Assembly (NCBI GenBank): GCA_016711925.1
Contig: JADJSA010000018.1
Location: 62,001-126,000 of the forward strand
Length of the DNA stretch: 64,000 nt
Direction of reading: 5' to 3'
Source of the DNA: Candidatus Methylophosphatis haderslevensis
GTDB lineage: Bacteria > Pseudomonadota > Gammaproteobacteria > Burkholderiales > Rhodocyclaceae
The notes below the pieces were generated by a model. It had not been told where the DNA came from. It saw nothing but the letters and a program-made list of their open reading frames with translations, and did not search any database. Of the stretch, positions 1 to 11,655 are shown one piece after another. A program made the translations under genes and the position numbers. The first letter of the stretch is position 1, and each line of letters begins with the position of its first letter.

Positions 1-221
1 CTGCAGCTGCCGTCGAGCACATAGGTGATGATCTCCATGTCGCGATGCCCGTGGGTGCCGAAACCCTTGCCGGGCGCAACGCGGTCGTCGTTGATCACCC
101 GCAGCACGCTCCAGCCCATCTGCTCGCGGTCGTAGTAATCGGCGAACGAAAAGCTGTGGTAGGTATCGAGCCAGCCATGGTCGGCGTGTCCGCGGTCGGT
201 GGCCTTGCGCAACGTGATCAT
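1..221 (-). CDS. Pirin family protein, N-terminal part (runs off window start)
   Basis: The gene reads leftward from an ATG at 221 and is cut by the window edge after about 73 residues. The visible part (MITLRKATDRG, then LRVINDDRVAPGKGFGTHGH, then RDMEIITYVLDG) matches the N-terminal cupin of pirin / YhaK-type proteins. The His-Gly-His stretch would supply the first two iron ligands of the family. Some members act as quercetin dioxygenases and others as redox-sensing cofactors; the substrate here cannot be told. It is divergent from a LysR regulator 153 bp away, the same arrangement as E. coli yhaK/yhaJ, so that regulator probably controls it. Confidence 0.85.
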   Translation of the reverse strand, partial: MITLRKATDRGHADHGWLDTYHSFSFADYYDREQMGWSVLRVINDDRVAPGKGFGTHGHRDMEIITYVLDGSC

Positions 222-374
222 TTGTCTCTCCTTGCGCAGATCGGCCGCAGGGGACGAGCCGATTGTTTGATGAATGTTGATCAAGTACGATACGAACTAT
301 AGACGCGGCTTGGCGGCGTTTCTATCGAATTGTTTTGCCCATTCTGTTGAACTTTGTTCATCATTTTTTCGGCG
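222..374. promoter_or_regulatory. Divergent pirin / LysR intergenic region with putative promoter
   Basis: This 153-bp gap is AT-richer than its surroundings. A plausible rightward promoter is TTGTTT (263-268), 17 bp, TACGAT (286-291). The palindrome TTGATCAA at 277-284 lies between the two starts and could be part of a LysR-type binding site. Both assignments are by eye and weak. Confidence 0.35.
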
Positions 375-1313
375 ATGCGGATCACTCTTGAGGCACTGCA
401 GATACTCGACGCGATCGATACGCGCGGCAGCTTTGCCGCGGCAGCCGAGGCGCTGTACCGCGTGCCCTCGGCGCTGACCCACGCGATCCGCAAGCTCGAA
501 GGCGATCTCGCGGTCACCCTGTTCGTGCGCGAAGGCCGCCGCGCGGTGCTGACCCCGGCCGGCCGCACCCTGCTCGACCAGGGCCGCCACCTGCTGCGCG
601 CCGCCGGCGATCTGGAGTGCCGCGTCAAGCGCATCGCGACCGGTTGGGAGAACGAGTTGCGGATCGCCCTCGATGCGCTGGTCGATGCCCGCAACATGCT
701 CCCGCTGATCGAGCTGTTCTATCGCGAGACGGCCGCCGAGGGAGGCACGCGCCTGCGCGTGTCATACGAGGTGCTCGGCGGCACCTGGGATGCGCTGGTG
801 ACCGGCCGCGCCGATCTGGCCGTTGCGGCGCTCGGCGATGCGCCCGCCGGCGGCGGCATTCGCACTCTGCCTTTCGGCGAGGTGGAATTCGTCTTCGCGG
901 TGGCGCCGGCGCATCCGCTGGCGCAGGCCGCCGAGCCGCTCGCCGAGCGAGACATCGCCGCCTACCGCGCCGTGGTGGTGGCAGATACCTCGCGCCAGTT
1001 GCTGGCGCGCGAGGCCGGCCTGATCGGCGGGCAGGAAACCCTGGTGGTGCCGGACCCGCCGGCCAAGCTGGCCGCCCAGGTTGCCGGGATGGGTGTCGGC
1101 TACCTGCTGCGGCCGACCGCCGAACGCGAAGCACAAGCGGGAAGGCTGGTGATCAAGCGGGTTGCCGCGGCACGGCCGGTCGCCCCCGCGCATCTTGCCT
1201 GGCGCAGCGACCACGAGGGGCACGCGCTGAACTGGTTCATCCGCCAGCTGGCCGATCCGCGCGCGCCCGCGGCGCTGCTTCAGGGCGGGCCGGCGGCGTC
1301 CGCGCAAGGGTAG
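375..1313 (+). CDS. LysR-family transcriptional regulator
   Basis: The product is 312 residues, a normal LTTR length. Residues 1-60 form the winged helix-turn-helix (MRITLEALQILDAIDTRGSF, then AAAAEALYRVPSALTHAIRK) and the rest is the periplasmic-binding-protein-like effector domain. An upstream in-frame ATG at 354 would add seven residues, but 375 starts at the conserved LTTR N-terminus and is preferred. It is divergent from the pirin gene, and LTTRs usually control the divergent neighbour, so an autoregulatory, pirin-controlling role similar to YhaJ is inferred. The effector is unknown. Confidence 0.9.
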   Translation: MRITLEALQILDAIDTRGSFAAAAEALYRVPSALTHAIRKLEGDLAVTLFVREGRRAVLTPAGRTLLDQGRHLLRAAGDLECRVKRIATGWENELRIALDALVDARNMLPLIELFYRETAAEGGTRLRVSYEVLGGTWDALVTGRADLAVAALGDAPAGGGIRTLPFGEVEFVFAVAPAHPLAQAAEPLAERDIAAYRAVVVADTSRQLLAREAGLIGGQETLVVPDPPAKLAAQVAGMGVGYLLRPTAEREAQAGRLVIKRVAAARPVAPAHLAWRSDHEGHALNWFIRQLADPRAPAALLQGGPAASAQG

Positions 1314-1436
1314 AATCGCGCGATCATGGCTGGACGACATCACGATCAGACCGCGGCACGCGCAATTGGCGCACCGCGGGCACCCACCGCCTTGCAGCGA
1401 GCGGGCGCGAACGTCGAGCATTGCGCACGGCTGGCG

Positions 1437-1640
1437 ATGCCTGCCGCACGTCGATTTCTGCTCTGCGCGGCGCTGGTCGCATGCGCGGCGTGCTCCGACA
1501 GGAAGGCAGTCGAGACGCCCCGGCCGAGCGTCATCGACCCGCAGTTGAAGGCGATCGAAGCGGCGAGGAGCGTCGAAGGCACCCTGAAGGAACAGGACGA
1601 GGCCCGCCGGCGCCTGATCGACGGCACCGACAAGCAGTGA
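1437..1640 (+). CDS. Small putative lipoprotein (67 aa)
   Basis: An ATG at 1437 begins a short type II signal peptide (MPAARRFLLCAALVAC). The lipobox LVA-Cys has Cys16 as likely lipidation site, and a second Cys lies at 19. The mature part is about 50 hydrophilic, charged residues ending in RRRLIDGTDKQ, with helical character. An in-frame ATG at 1326 exists but would bury the signal sequence behind 37 residues. The family was not recognised. It follows the LysR gene by about 120 bp and converges on the arsR-type gene. Function unknown. Confidence 0.6.
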   Translation: MPAARRFLLCAALVACAACSDRKAVETPRPSVIDPQLKAIEAARSVEGTLKEQDEARRRLIDGTDKQ

Positions 1641-1693
1641 CCCCGCGCGCCGGGTTGCCAGCCCGGCCTGACCAACCCTCGACTGGTCCCGGC

Positions 1694-2029
1694 TTATCCC
1701 CGGCCGAGCCGCAGATCGCGGCCGGCGCGGCGCGCGGCGATGCGCACGACATTGCCGCAAACCAGGTCGCACAGTTGCAGTGTCTCCGCTTCGGCGATCC
1801 GGTAGACGGTCGAAGTGCCGCGCCGTTCGCGGCTCAGCAGACCGGCGTCGAACAGCACCTCGAGGTGCTTGGAGACATTGGACTGGGTAGCGCCGAGCGC
1901 TTCGACCAGTTGCCCGACACTGCGCTCGCCCTGCCGCAGTTCGGAGAGCAGACGCAGACGCTGTGGTTCGGCCAGCGCACGGAAGTACGCCGCCACCTGC
2001 TCGATCGCGTCGGTGCCCAGTTTCTTCAT
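1694..2029 (-). CDS. ArsR-family winged-helix repressor
   Basis: The 111-residue protein has the ArsR/SmtB helix-turn-helix core (ALAEPQRLRLLSELRQGERS, then VGQLVEALGATQSNVSKHLE) and a beta-wing (SRERRGTSTVYRIA). Two cysteines in the C-terminal helix (LQLCDLVCGNV) could sense metal, sulfur species or oxidants, but the classical CxC metal motif of ArsR is absent. The start at 2029 (MKKLGTD) was chosen because the conserved fold begins there; upstream codons read through the operator. It is divergent from an RND efflux operon and shares its operator region, so it is probably the repressor of that pump and of itself. Confidence 0.88.
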   Translation of the reverse strand: MKKLGTDAIEQVAAYFRALAEPQRLRLLSELRQGERSVGQLVEALGATQSNVSKHLEVLFDAGLLSRERRGTSTVYRIAEAETLQLCDLVCGNVVRIAARRAGRDLRLGRG

Positions 2030-2057
2030 CGTCGTCCCCGTCCGGCGAAATGGCCGC

Positions 2058-2106
2058 TTGCAATTTACCTCTATATCACTATATACTGATATATAGATTG
2101 CAGCAA
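2058..2106. promoter_or_regulatory. Overlapping divergent promoters with a 22-bp palindromic operator
   Basis: A near-perfect palindrome spans 2072-2093: arms TATATCA and TGATATA around a central TATATA, with only one symmetrical base pair mismatched (2079/2086). A rightward promoter reads TTGCAA (2058-2063), 18 bp, TATACT (2082-2087). A leftward promoter reads TTGCTG (complement of 2101-2106), 17 bp, TATAGT (complement of 2078-2083). Both -10 boxes lie inside the palindrome, so one bound repressor dimer would shut both directions. It is the natural site for the adjacent ArsR protein. Confidence 0.75.
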
Positions 2107-2147
2107 GGCGTGCCGGCGGATCGCTGCCGGCCCATGAAGGAGTCGGC

Positions 2148-3197
2148 ATGTTGCGCAAATCCGGTTTGAAGTTCGCCCTGTCTGCCGCGGTGGCCCTGGT
2201 CGCGCTGCCGGCGTTCGCCGCCGACGCGCCGCCCGCCAGCGCGGTCGTTGCGTGGCGCGAGGTGCCGACGGCCTTTGCGGCCGAAGCGACGGTCGAAGCG
2301 CTGCATCAGGCCACCGTCGCCGCGCAGGTGCAGGGGCGCGTGGTCGAGGTGCGCGTCGATGCCGGCGACCGTGTCAGGCAGGGCGATCTGCTGATGCGCA
2401 TCGACGAGCGCGAATCGAACCAGGCGGTGGCCGGCGCGGAGGCCAACGTCGCCCAGGCGCAGGCGCAACTGGCCAATGCCCGCGCCACTTACGAACGGAC
2501 GAAGAATCTGTTTGCGCAGAAATTCGTCAGCCAGTCGGCACTCGATCAGGCCGAAACCGCCTATCGCGCCGCCGAGGCGCAGATGAAGGCCGCCAGCGCG
2601 AGCCGCGGACAGGCCACCACCGGCCGCAGCTTCACGCTGATCCAGTCGCCGCTTGCCGGCGTGGTTGCCGAGCGGCTGACCGAACTCGGCGAGATGGCGA
2701 CGCCGGGCAAGCCGCTGCTGTCGATCTACGACCCGAGGGGCATGCGTGTGGTGGCAAGCATTCCGCAATACAAACTCGCGGAACTGCGCGGCAAGCTGCG
2801 CGCAAAGGTCGAGTTTCCGGATACCGGCACCTGGGTCGATGCCACCGAGGTCGAGATCCTGCCGCTGGCCGACGCACGCACCCACGTTGCGCGGGCGCGC
2901 GTGCAACTGCCCGACAACCTGCCGGGGATAGTGCCGGGCATGTTCGCCCGCGCGCATTTCATCGTCGGCCAGGCGAAAAAACTGGTGATGCCGCAGCAGG
3001 CCATCGTCAAGCGCGGCGAACTGACTGCCGCCTATGCGCTCGACGACAAGGGCGTGGCGCAATTGCGCCAGGTGCGTACCGGCGAGACTTTCGCCGGTGG
3101 CTTGATCGAAGTACTCGCGGGCCTTTCCCCGGGCGACAAAGTGTCGACCGAGCCGGTCAAGGCCGGCATCCAGCTCAAGCAAACCGTATCCAGGTGA
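2148..3197 (+). CDS. RND efflux periplasmic adaptor (membrane fusion protein)
   Basis: The 349-residue product starts with a cleavable signal peptide (residues 1-24, ending LPAFA-AD). It then has the HlyD/AcrA order: a lipoyl half (TVAAQVQGRVVEVRVDAGDR), an alpha-helical hairpin (about 85-145, rich in Ala, Gln and Glu), a second lipoyl half (LIQSPLAGVVAERL), and a beta-barrel and membrane-proximal domain. The ribosome site GAAGGAG lies about 7 bases before the ATG. It heads the operon repressed by the ArsR-like protein and should link the inner-membrane RND permease at 3974 to an outer-membrane channel. No TolC-type gene is in the window. Confidence 0.92.
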   Translation: MLRKSGLKFALSAAVALVALPAFAADAPPASAVVAWREVPTAFAAEATVEALHQATVAAQVQGRVVEVRVDAGDRVRQGDLLMRIDERESNQAVAGAEANVAQAQAQLANARATYERTKNLFAQKFVSQSALDQAETAYRAAEAQMKAASASRGQATTGRSFTLIQSPLAGVVAERLTELGEMATPGKPLLSIYDPRGMRVVASIPQYKLAELRGKLRAKVEFPDTGTWVDATEVEILPLADARTHVARARVQLPDNLPGIVPGMFARAHFIVGQAKKLVMPQQAIVKRGELTAAYALDDKGVAQLRQVRTGETFAGGLIEVLAGLSPGDKVSTEPVKAGIQLKQTVSR

Positions 3198-3422
3198 CCG
3201 AAATATCAGCCGCGCCGGGTGTTGCACGCCATCGGCATCGGCGATCCGCCACCTCGGCGCCAACGCGCCAGCTTGCACCGCCGGACCACAGTCGGGATGG
3301 TTGCGCCCTGTCAATGCGGGCGTGCGACCAAGGCAGCATCATGATTTCTGGCAGCGCGCCGGACTGCGCGGACCTGCCACACGAGATTGACCGACAGACG
3401 TTTGATTCATGAGGAGACCACC

Positions 3423-3899
3423 ATGTGGAAACACCCATTGCGCATTTCGTTGCTGTCCGGCCTGTTGCTGGCGGCATCCGGCGGACTGTTTGCCGCCGAG
3501 CCAACCGGGTCGCCACCCGCAGAGCAGCCCCAACCGCGTGCGGGCCGTTCGGCGCCGATTTACGGCAGCCAGTTGATGACCCGCGAGGAACGACTCGCGC
3601 ATCGAAACAAGATGCGCAGCCTGAAGACCGCCGAGGAACGCGACCAGTACCGCCAGGAACACCATGCGCTGATGCAGCAGCGGGCGCGCGAACGGGGCGT
3701 GACTTTGCCTGACGCGCCGCCGCCTCGCGGCATGGGCCGCGGCAGAGGCATGGGGCCGGGAATGGGTCCAGGCATGGGTCCCGGAATGGGCATGGGACCA
3801 GGGATGGGCATGGGTCCTGGAATGGGCCGGCGGATGGGTCCGGGAATGGGTGCCGGAACGGGAGCGGGACAAAGCGCAGACCCGGGTCCGGCGCGCTGA
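3423..3899 (+). CDS. Exported Met/Gly-rich protein in RND operon
   Basis: The 158-residue product has a signal peptide (MWKHPLRISLLSGLLLAASG, cleavage near LFA-AE). A charged helical middle (REERLAHRNKMRSLKTAEER) is followed by a low-complexity tail from about residue 105 made of GMGPGMGPGM-type repeats (DNA 3733-3856). The ribosome site GAGGAG precedes the ATG; an earlier in-frame start at 3387 is less good. Methionine-rich exported segments bind soft metals such as Cu(I) and Ag(I) in other proteins, so a periplasmic metal-binding helper of the pump is possible. No family was recognised. The middle segment resembles short periplasmic helical proteins found in metal-resistance operons. Confidence 0.7.
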   Translation: MWKHPLRISLLSGLLLAASGGLFAAEPTGSPPAEQPQPRAGRSAPIYGSQLMTREERLAHRNKMRSLKTAEERDQYRQEHHALMQQRARERGVTLPDAPPPRGMGRGRGMGPGMGPGMGPGMGMGPGMGMGPGMGRRMGPGMGAGTGAGQSADPGPAR

Positions 3900-3973
3900 C
3901 CTTGGCGCGCATTCCTAATCGTTCGGGCAGGGGACGGCATTGCCTCCGCGCATAGACCGGCGCTGACATCGCG

Positions 3974-7213
<3,240 letters not shown>

Positions 7214-7224
7214 AAGGACACACC

Positions 7225-7449
7225 ATGTCCATCGAACGCATCGTCCGCATCGTCGCCGGCTTTTTCGTGCTGATCTCGCTCGGCCTGGGTGCCGAAGCCA
7301 GCCCGATCTTCGTCAATCACAACTTCCTCTGGTTCACCGCCTTTGTCGGCGCCAACCTGTTCCAGAGCGGCTTCACCAACCTGTGTCCGCTGGTAAACAT
7401 CCTGCGTAAATTCGGCTTCAAGGAAACCGGCACGGCCTGCAAGGCATGA
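7225..7449 (+). CDS. DUF2892 (YgaP-type) small membrane protein
   Basis: The 74-residue protein has two transmembrane segments (about 8-24 and 32-50) and a conserved tail with Cys (SGFTNLCPLVNILRKFGFKE), the signature of the DUF2892 inner-membrane domain found alone or fused to rhodanese in YgaP. It begins 11 bp after the RND permease and is the last gene of that operon. It converges with the glycosyltransferase operon. DUF2892 proteins often accompany sulfur or sulfide-responsive ArsR systems, which hints at, but does not prove, a sulfur-related signal for this operon. Confidence 0.8.
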   Translation: MSIERIVRIVAGFFVLISLGLGAEASPIFVNHNFLWFTAFVGANLFQSGFTNLCPLVNILRKFGFKETGTACKA

Positions 7450-7483
7450 CCGCGGATTCTCCCGATCGCAACGCCGCCCCAAC

Positions 7484-9292
7484 TCAGCCGGGTTGGCTGG
7501 TCGACCCGTCCGACCCTGCTGCGCGAATGGTGCCCCGCGCGCCGTTCGACACCAGGCGCCACGCGCTCCACACCAGCAACAGCATCAGCGCGGCGACCCA
7601 TGACCGTTCGACCGACATCACCATGCTGACGTAGCGTTCATTCTGTGAAGCCGGCAAGCCCGCCTGCATTTGCGCAAAGAAGCCGCCGCCCGACATGAAC
7701 GCACGGGTGATGTCGCCGGTATTGGTGACCGACCAGCTCAGGGCCCCGGCAATCGAGACGAGCGAAAACACGAACCGCTTGAGCGCATCCGTCTCCGCTA
7801 CCGCGAACGCCATCACCGCCAGCAGCATGAAGGCGTACATGCCCGGCGTCGATGGAATGACGATCTGATAGGCACCGACGATCAGCCCGACCAGAAGGCA
7901 GAACATGACGAAGTGGCCGCCCTTGGTCAAACGCGACGGCCAGACTCCGGCGACGGCAATGAACATCGCGGGCACGACGAAGAACACGCCCAGCACGCCG
8001 ACCGGTCCCCAGAACATCAGCAGCCCCTGGAACAGCCGCGCAGCCTGCGGATTGATCCGGTTGAGCATGCGGAAATCCGGGACCAGCGTGACTTCCACCA
8101 GCAACGCGCAGACCAGAATCACTGTCAGCACAGCTGCAAACACGGCAAAACGCCGCATGCCTTGCTTGTCGCGTCCGTGCAGGTAGAGCGCGTAAAGCAG
8201 CACTGCGGGAAGCAGAAAGAGATGGTGCAGCTTGATCGCCATAGCGAGCGCCAGCAACGATGCCGCCACGGCCGCAGGTCGGTTGAAGGTCAAGGCGAAC
8301 AGGCCGAGGCCCAGCAACAGCACGGACAGAATGTCGATCTGGCCGAAGATCGCAATCGAGTAAAGCAGGAACGGATTGAGCATGCAGAACAGCAGGATCG
8401 GACGCGCCTGCGTCGACGGACAGAGTTTCGTCTCGACGAAGATCCGCAGCAGGACCAGCGTGCTCGAAGACAGCGCCAGACAGATCGAGAAGCTCAAGGC
8501 AATCTGCGACAGGCGGACCGGATCAACGCCGAGCAACCGTGCAAGCATCTCGGCGAACTGCACGATCGGCACTACCAGGGCCAGCGCAAGGGCCGGATAG
8601 GGAAACATCGGTAGCCCGCCCGAAGCCAGGCCACCACCCAGCGTTTCCCATTGCATCTGAAACTGATAGATGTTGATGCCATGACTTGCCAGCGAGGCGA
8701 CCGCCCGGATGACCGGCAGATCGCCGCCAGTGGAAGTCGCGGCGAGCAGCAGCCCGGCGGGAACCAGCCACAGCCAGTCGCGCGCATGCAACCATGTCCG
8801 GCCGGCCGCAATCGTCCCCATGACAATGCCGTCCGGCCGCTTCAGCGAGGCATGGGCGAACGCGCAAGCGAGCAACCCGGCGAGCAACGCGATTGCCAAC
8901 GACACGGCACCCTTCCGCTCGCAGGTGACGACAAGCGACGAGGCGCGGCCGCCACCGAGATTGGCCGGAATGGCGACCGGCCGGCACGCGCCGGCCATGT
9001 CGACTGCCGCGAAAGTCCGATCCGGCAGCGCACGCATCCGTATCGGGCCGCCATCCGGCAACCCCGGAATGTCGCCGATCGAAAAACTGCCGTCGGCCTG
9101 CACTGCGAGCGGCGTGCGCCGGATGCCCTGACCGGTGCCGACAATGGCCACCACCTCGGCGGCGCCGCCCGGGCCGTGGGCGAGCAGCACTTGCGGCCGC
9201 GGGCGAAGCTGCGTCAGTCCGGCAAGCGCGCCCGATAGCGCGGCAAGCAAAACAAGCAGCGCGACAGCGACGCGTATCGTGCCGGCCTTCAT
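7484..9292 (-). CDS. Polytopic membrane protein, GT-C-like glycosyltransferase
   Basis: The 602-residue protein starts at ATG 9292, overlapping the stop of the FAD gene by 4 bases. It has one N-terminal TM helix, an extracytoplasmic region of about 110 residues (including ADGSFSIGDIPG), then about ten TM segments. The segment FGQIDILSVLLLGLGL followed by AMAIKLHHLFLLPAVLLYAL resembles GT-C / GT87 polyprenyl-phosphate-sugar-dependent transferases. The N-terminal extracytoplasmic insertion is unusual for that fold. Together with the upstream GT2 it probably moves a lipid-linked sugar onto an acceptor in the periplasm. Substrate and acceptor are unknown. Confidence 0.65.
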   Translation of the reverse strand: MKAGTIRVAVALLVLLAALSGALAGLTQLRPRPQVLLAHGPGGAAEVVAIVGTGQGIRRTPLAVQADGSFSIGDIPGLPDGGPIRMRALPDRTFAAVDMAGACRPVAIPANLGGGRASSLVVTCERKGAVSLAIALLAGLLACAFAHASLKRPDGIVMGTIAAGRTWLHARDWLWLVPAGLLLAATSTGGDLPVIRAVASLASHGINIYQFQMQWETLGGGLASGGLPMFPYPALALALVVPIVQFAEMLARLLGVDPVRLSQIALSFSICLALSSSTLVLLRIFVETKLCPSTQARPILLFCMLNPFLLYSIAIFGQIDILSVLLLGLGLFALTFNRPAAVAASLLALAMAIKLHHLFLLPAVLLYALYLHGRDKQGMRRFAVFAAVLTVILVCALLVEVTLVPDFRMLNRINPQAARLFQGLLMFWGPVGVLGVFFVVPAMFIAVAGVWPSRLTKGGHFVMFCLLVGLIVGAYQIVIPSTPGMYAFMLLAVMAFAVAETDALKRFVFSLVSIAGALSWSVTNTGDITRAFMSGGGFFAQMQAGLPASQNERYVSMVMSVERSWVAALMLLLVWSAWRLVSNGARGTIRAAGSDGSTSQPG

Positions 9293-10650
9293 GATCGCGC
9301 GACGAACGAACGCTCGCCGCCGCGGTCGGCGCGCAGATCGTCCGCCACCGCCGCGGCGACGCGGCGCCCTTCCCGAATGGCATAGTTGGTGCCGCGATCC
9401 TCGGGGTAGATCTGCGCCATGCTCGCCAGGTAGAGGCCCGCCAGCGGCGCCCGCATGTCGGGAATCAGCCGGCTGTAGTGGCGTTCGACGATGGGTTGCG
9501 AATGGCGCGCGCGCCAGACGTGGCTGTCGAGCACCCACTCGCGGCGAAACGCGGGGAACATGCGCGCCAGATACGGCAGGCAGTAGTCGAGCGCTTCGCC
9601 ATCGCTCATCCGGAACAGGGGGTCCGCTTCCGGCAGGTAGCGCGACAGATAGACGATGTGTCGCCCGCCGTAGGTTCCCACCGGCTCGAAGTTGGTGTGT
9701 TCGATGACACCGACGAAGGGAAAGCCCGGATCGTTGACGTTGAGCCAGTAGGTGTCGGACAGGCTGCGATCGAGCTGCAATACGATGCACACGTTGGCCA
9801 GATAGCGGATGCGCCGCAGGCTGGCAAGGTAGCCGGCAGGGACCGCCGATTCGGGCAGCAGGTCGGCGATCAGCGGCAGCGGCGGCGTGGCGATCAGCGC
9901 ATCGGCGCGCAGCACGCCCGAGGACAGCAAAACACCGGCGGCGCGGCCGTTTTCGACGAACAGGCGGCCGACCCGCTCGCCGGTGCGGATGCGCCCGCCG
10001 CGCGCCACGACACCGGCGCCGACGCGCTCGGCCAGCGCGGCGAAGCCGCCGCGATAGTAGGCGAGCATTTCGGCCGAGCCCTTGCCGCGACTGCCGCCGC
10101 GCAGCTTGAGCTTGTTCCAGAACCACACCGCCGACACGTCTTTGGCATGGGGGCCGAACTTGCCGCGCAGCAGCGGCTCCCACACCACACGATAGACCGC
10201 ATCTCCGCCGAGTCTGCGCAGCCATTGTTCGGCGCTCAGCGATTCGAGCGCGCGCCAGTCGCGAACCCGCCTTGCGCGCAACGTCAGCAGGCCGAGGCGG
10301 ATGCGATCGGGCAGGCGCAGCGCATCGAAGCGCAGCAGGTCGCGCGGCGTGCTCAGGCGGAAGAGCCGGTTCGCATAGTACATGCCGGTGCGGCTGTGCC
10401 GCAGCAGCACCTGGTCGTCGGCGCCGAGGTCATGGACCAGGTCGAGAACGTGGCGGTCGTTGGTGAACCAGTGGTGGTAGAAGCGCTCAAGGTTTTCGCC
10501 GCCGACGCGGAAACTGCCGGCGAGCCCGCCCAGCGCCTCGTCCTGCTCGAGCAGCGTGACCTGCACGTTGCGCCGGCACAGCTCGTGCGCCGCGGCGAGG
10601 CCGCTGAAACCGCCGCCGATGACAATCACATGGGGTTGCGCGCGCTTCAT
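9289..10650 (-). CDS. FAD-dependent oxidoreductase, NAD(P)-binding/amine-oxidase type
   Basis: The 453-residue protein opens with a dinucleotide-binding fold (VIVIGGGFSGLAAAHEL) and an FAD-ribose acidic residue (TLLEQDEALGGLAGSFR). This is typical of the protoporphyrinogen oxidase / UDP-galactopyranose-mutase-like superfamily. The body includes WEPLLRGKFG and TYWLNVNDPGFPFVGVIEHT, seen in family members from polysaccharide loci. Start and stop overlap both neighbours by ATGA, so translation is coupled. In this operon it may modify a lipid carrier or nucleotide sugar; the reaction is not known. Confidence 0.8.
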   Translation of the reverse strand: MKRAQPHVIVIGGGFSGLAAAHELCRRNVQVTLLEQDEALGGLAGSFRVGGENLERFYHHWFTNDRHVLDLVHDLGADDQVLLRHSRTGMYYANRLFRLSTPRDLLRFDALRLPDRIRLGLLTLRARRVRDWRALESLSAEQWLRRLGGDAVYRVVWEPLLRGKFGPHAKDVSAVWFWNKLKLRGGSRGKGSAEMLAYYRGGFAALAERVGAGVVARGGRIRTGERVGRLFVENGRAAGVLLSSGVLRADALIATPPLPLIADLLPESAVPAGYLASLRRIRYLANVCIVLQLDRSLSDTYWLNVNDPGFPFVGVIEHTNFEPVGTYGGRHIVYLSRYLPEADPLFRMSDGEALDYCLPYLARMFPAFRREWVLDSHVWRARHSQPIVERHYSRLIPDMRAPLAGLYLASMAQIYPEDRGTNYAIREGRRVAAAVADDLRADRGGERSFVARS

Positions 10651-11655
10651 GTCTGCCGCGCCGGTTTGTCGACAGCCGGCGGGCCGTCCGGACGCAGCGC
10701 CCCGCCCGCCGGCCGCGCCAGACAGACCAGCCCCGCCACAGTGAGCGGCGCCCACAGCAGAGCATGCACGATCAATACCATCGCTCCGGCGCTCGCCGAA
10801 CCGACGCCATAGGCGGAAAGCCCCAGTATCGCGAAATAGTCGAAGGTGCCGACATAGCCGGGCGAACTCGGTATCAGCGTCGCCAGGGTGCCGGTTGCCA
10901 GCGCGAACCACGGCCCCCGGCCGGCGATGCCGAGCGCAGCCCCGGCGCACGCAAACACCGCACCTTCGCAAATCCAGGCGAGCAGCGAAATCGCCACCAG
11001 CCGGGCCATCAGATGCGCGGAACGCAGCAGCGCCAGGGCTTCGAACAGCCGGCTGCAGCGCGTCGACGAGCTTTGCGATGAACGGCCGCCTGGCGGCCCC
11101 GAGCCAGCGCAGCAGCGCGTCGGCCAGGGTGCGCATCGCGCCCGGCGCGAGCACCAGCAACCCGACGGCGATGGCAGCGCTCACCGCCGCCCACGCCGCG
11201 GCATTGACCAACAGCGGCGGCAGCGCGCCCTGCCTTGCACCGAGCAGGCCGACAAAGAACAGGCCCAGCAGCACCATCAGGTCGAGCAACCGTTCGATCA
11301 CCAGCGTGCCGAGCAAGGCCATGCCGCGCGTACCGAGCTGGTTGCGGAAAGCCACGGTGCGCGCCACATCGCCGGCGCGCAGCGGCAACAGGTTGTTGAG
11401 CGCGATGCCGGCCAGAAACGGCCCGGCGCAGCGCCTCAGGGTGACGTCCGGCCGCATGGCGCGGACCATCCACCACCAGCGCACGATGCGCAGAAAGAAA
11501 TCCGCCACGAGGAACAAGCCCGCCGCGAACAGTGGCATCGGGCGTGCGTTGGCCAGCGCGTCGCCGACCCGCTGCCATTCCACCCGCTGCGCGAAAAGCC
11601 AGACGAAAACCAGCGTCACCAGCGCGCCGAGCAAGGGCCGCAGCCAGCGCTTCAT
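10647..11655 (-). pseudogene. Flippase-like (UPF0104 / LPG-synthase TM) protein, apparent frameshift
   Basis: The N-terminal frame (ATG at 11655, MKRWLRPLLGALVTLVFVWL) encodes the UPF0104 membrane domain with hallmark segments FFLRIVRWWWMVRAM, NNLLPLRAGDVARTVAFRNQ and ERLLDLMVLLGLF. Near 11053 the reading must move by one base to continue as LFEALALLRSAHLMARLV and the conserved TLIPSSPGYVGTFDYF, ending at 10647. The total span is 1009 bases, one more than a multiple of three. Both ends overlap neighbours by ATGA, which argues the gene was recently intact and that one extra base is a sequencing error or a fresh mutation. Such proteins are inferred to be lipid or lipid-linked-sugar translocators. 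Confidence 0.78.

Noticed and set aside
617..2089. Long plus-strand open frame of 490 codons
   Set aside because: It is a shadow of the LysR and arsR genes in another frame; Arg/Pro/Ala-rich translation with no family features.
3733..3856. GGCATGGG-type tandem DNA repeat as a CRISPR or minisatellite
   Set aside because: It is the in-frame Met/Gly repeat of the exported protein; no spacers.
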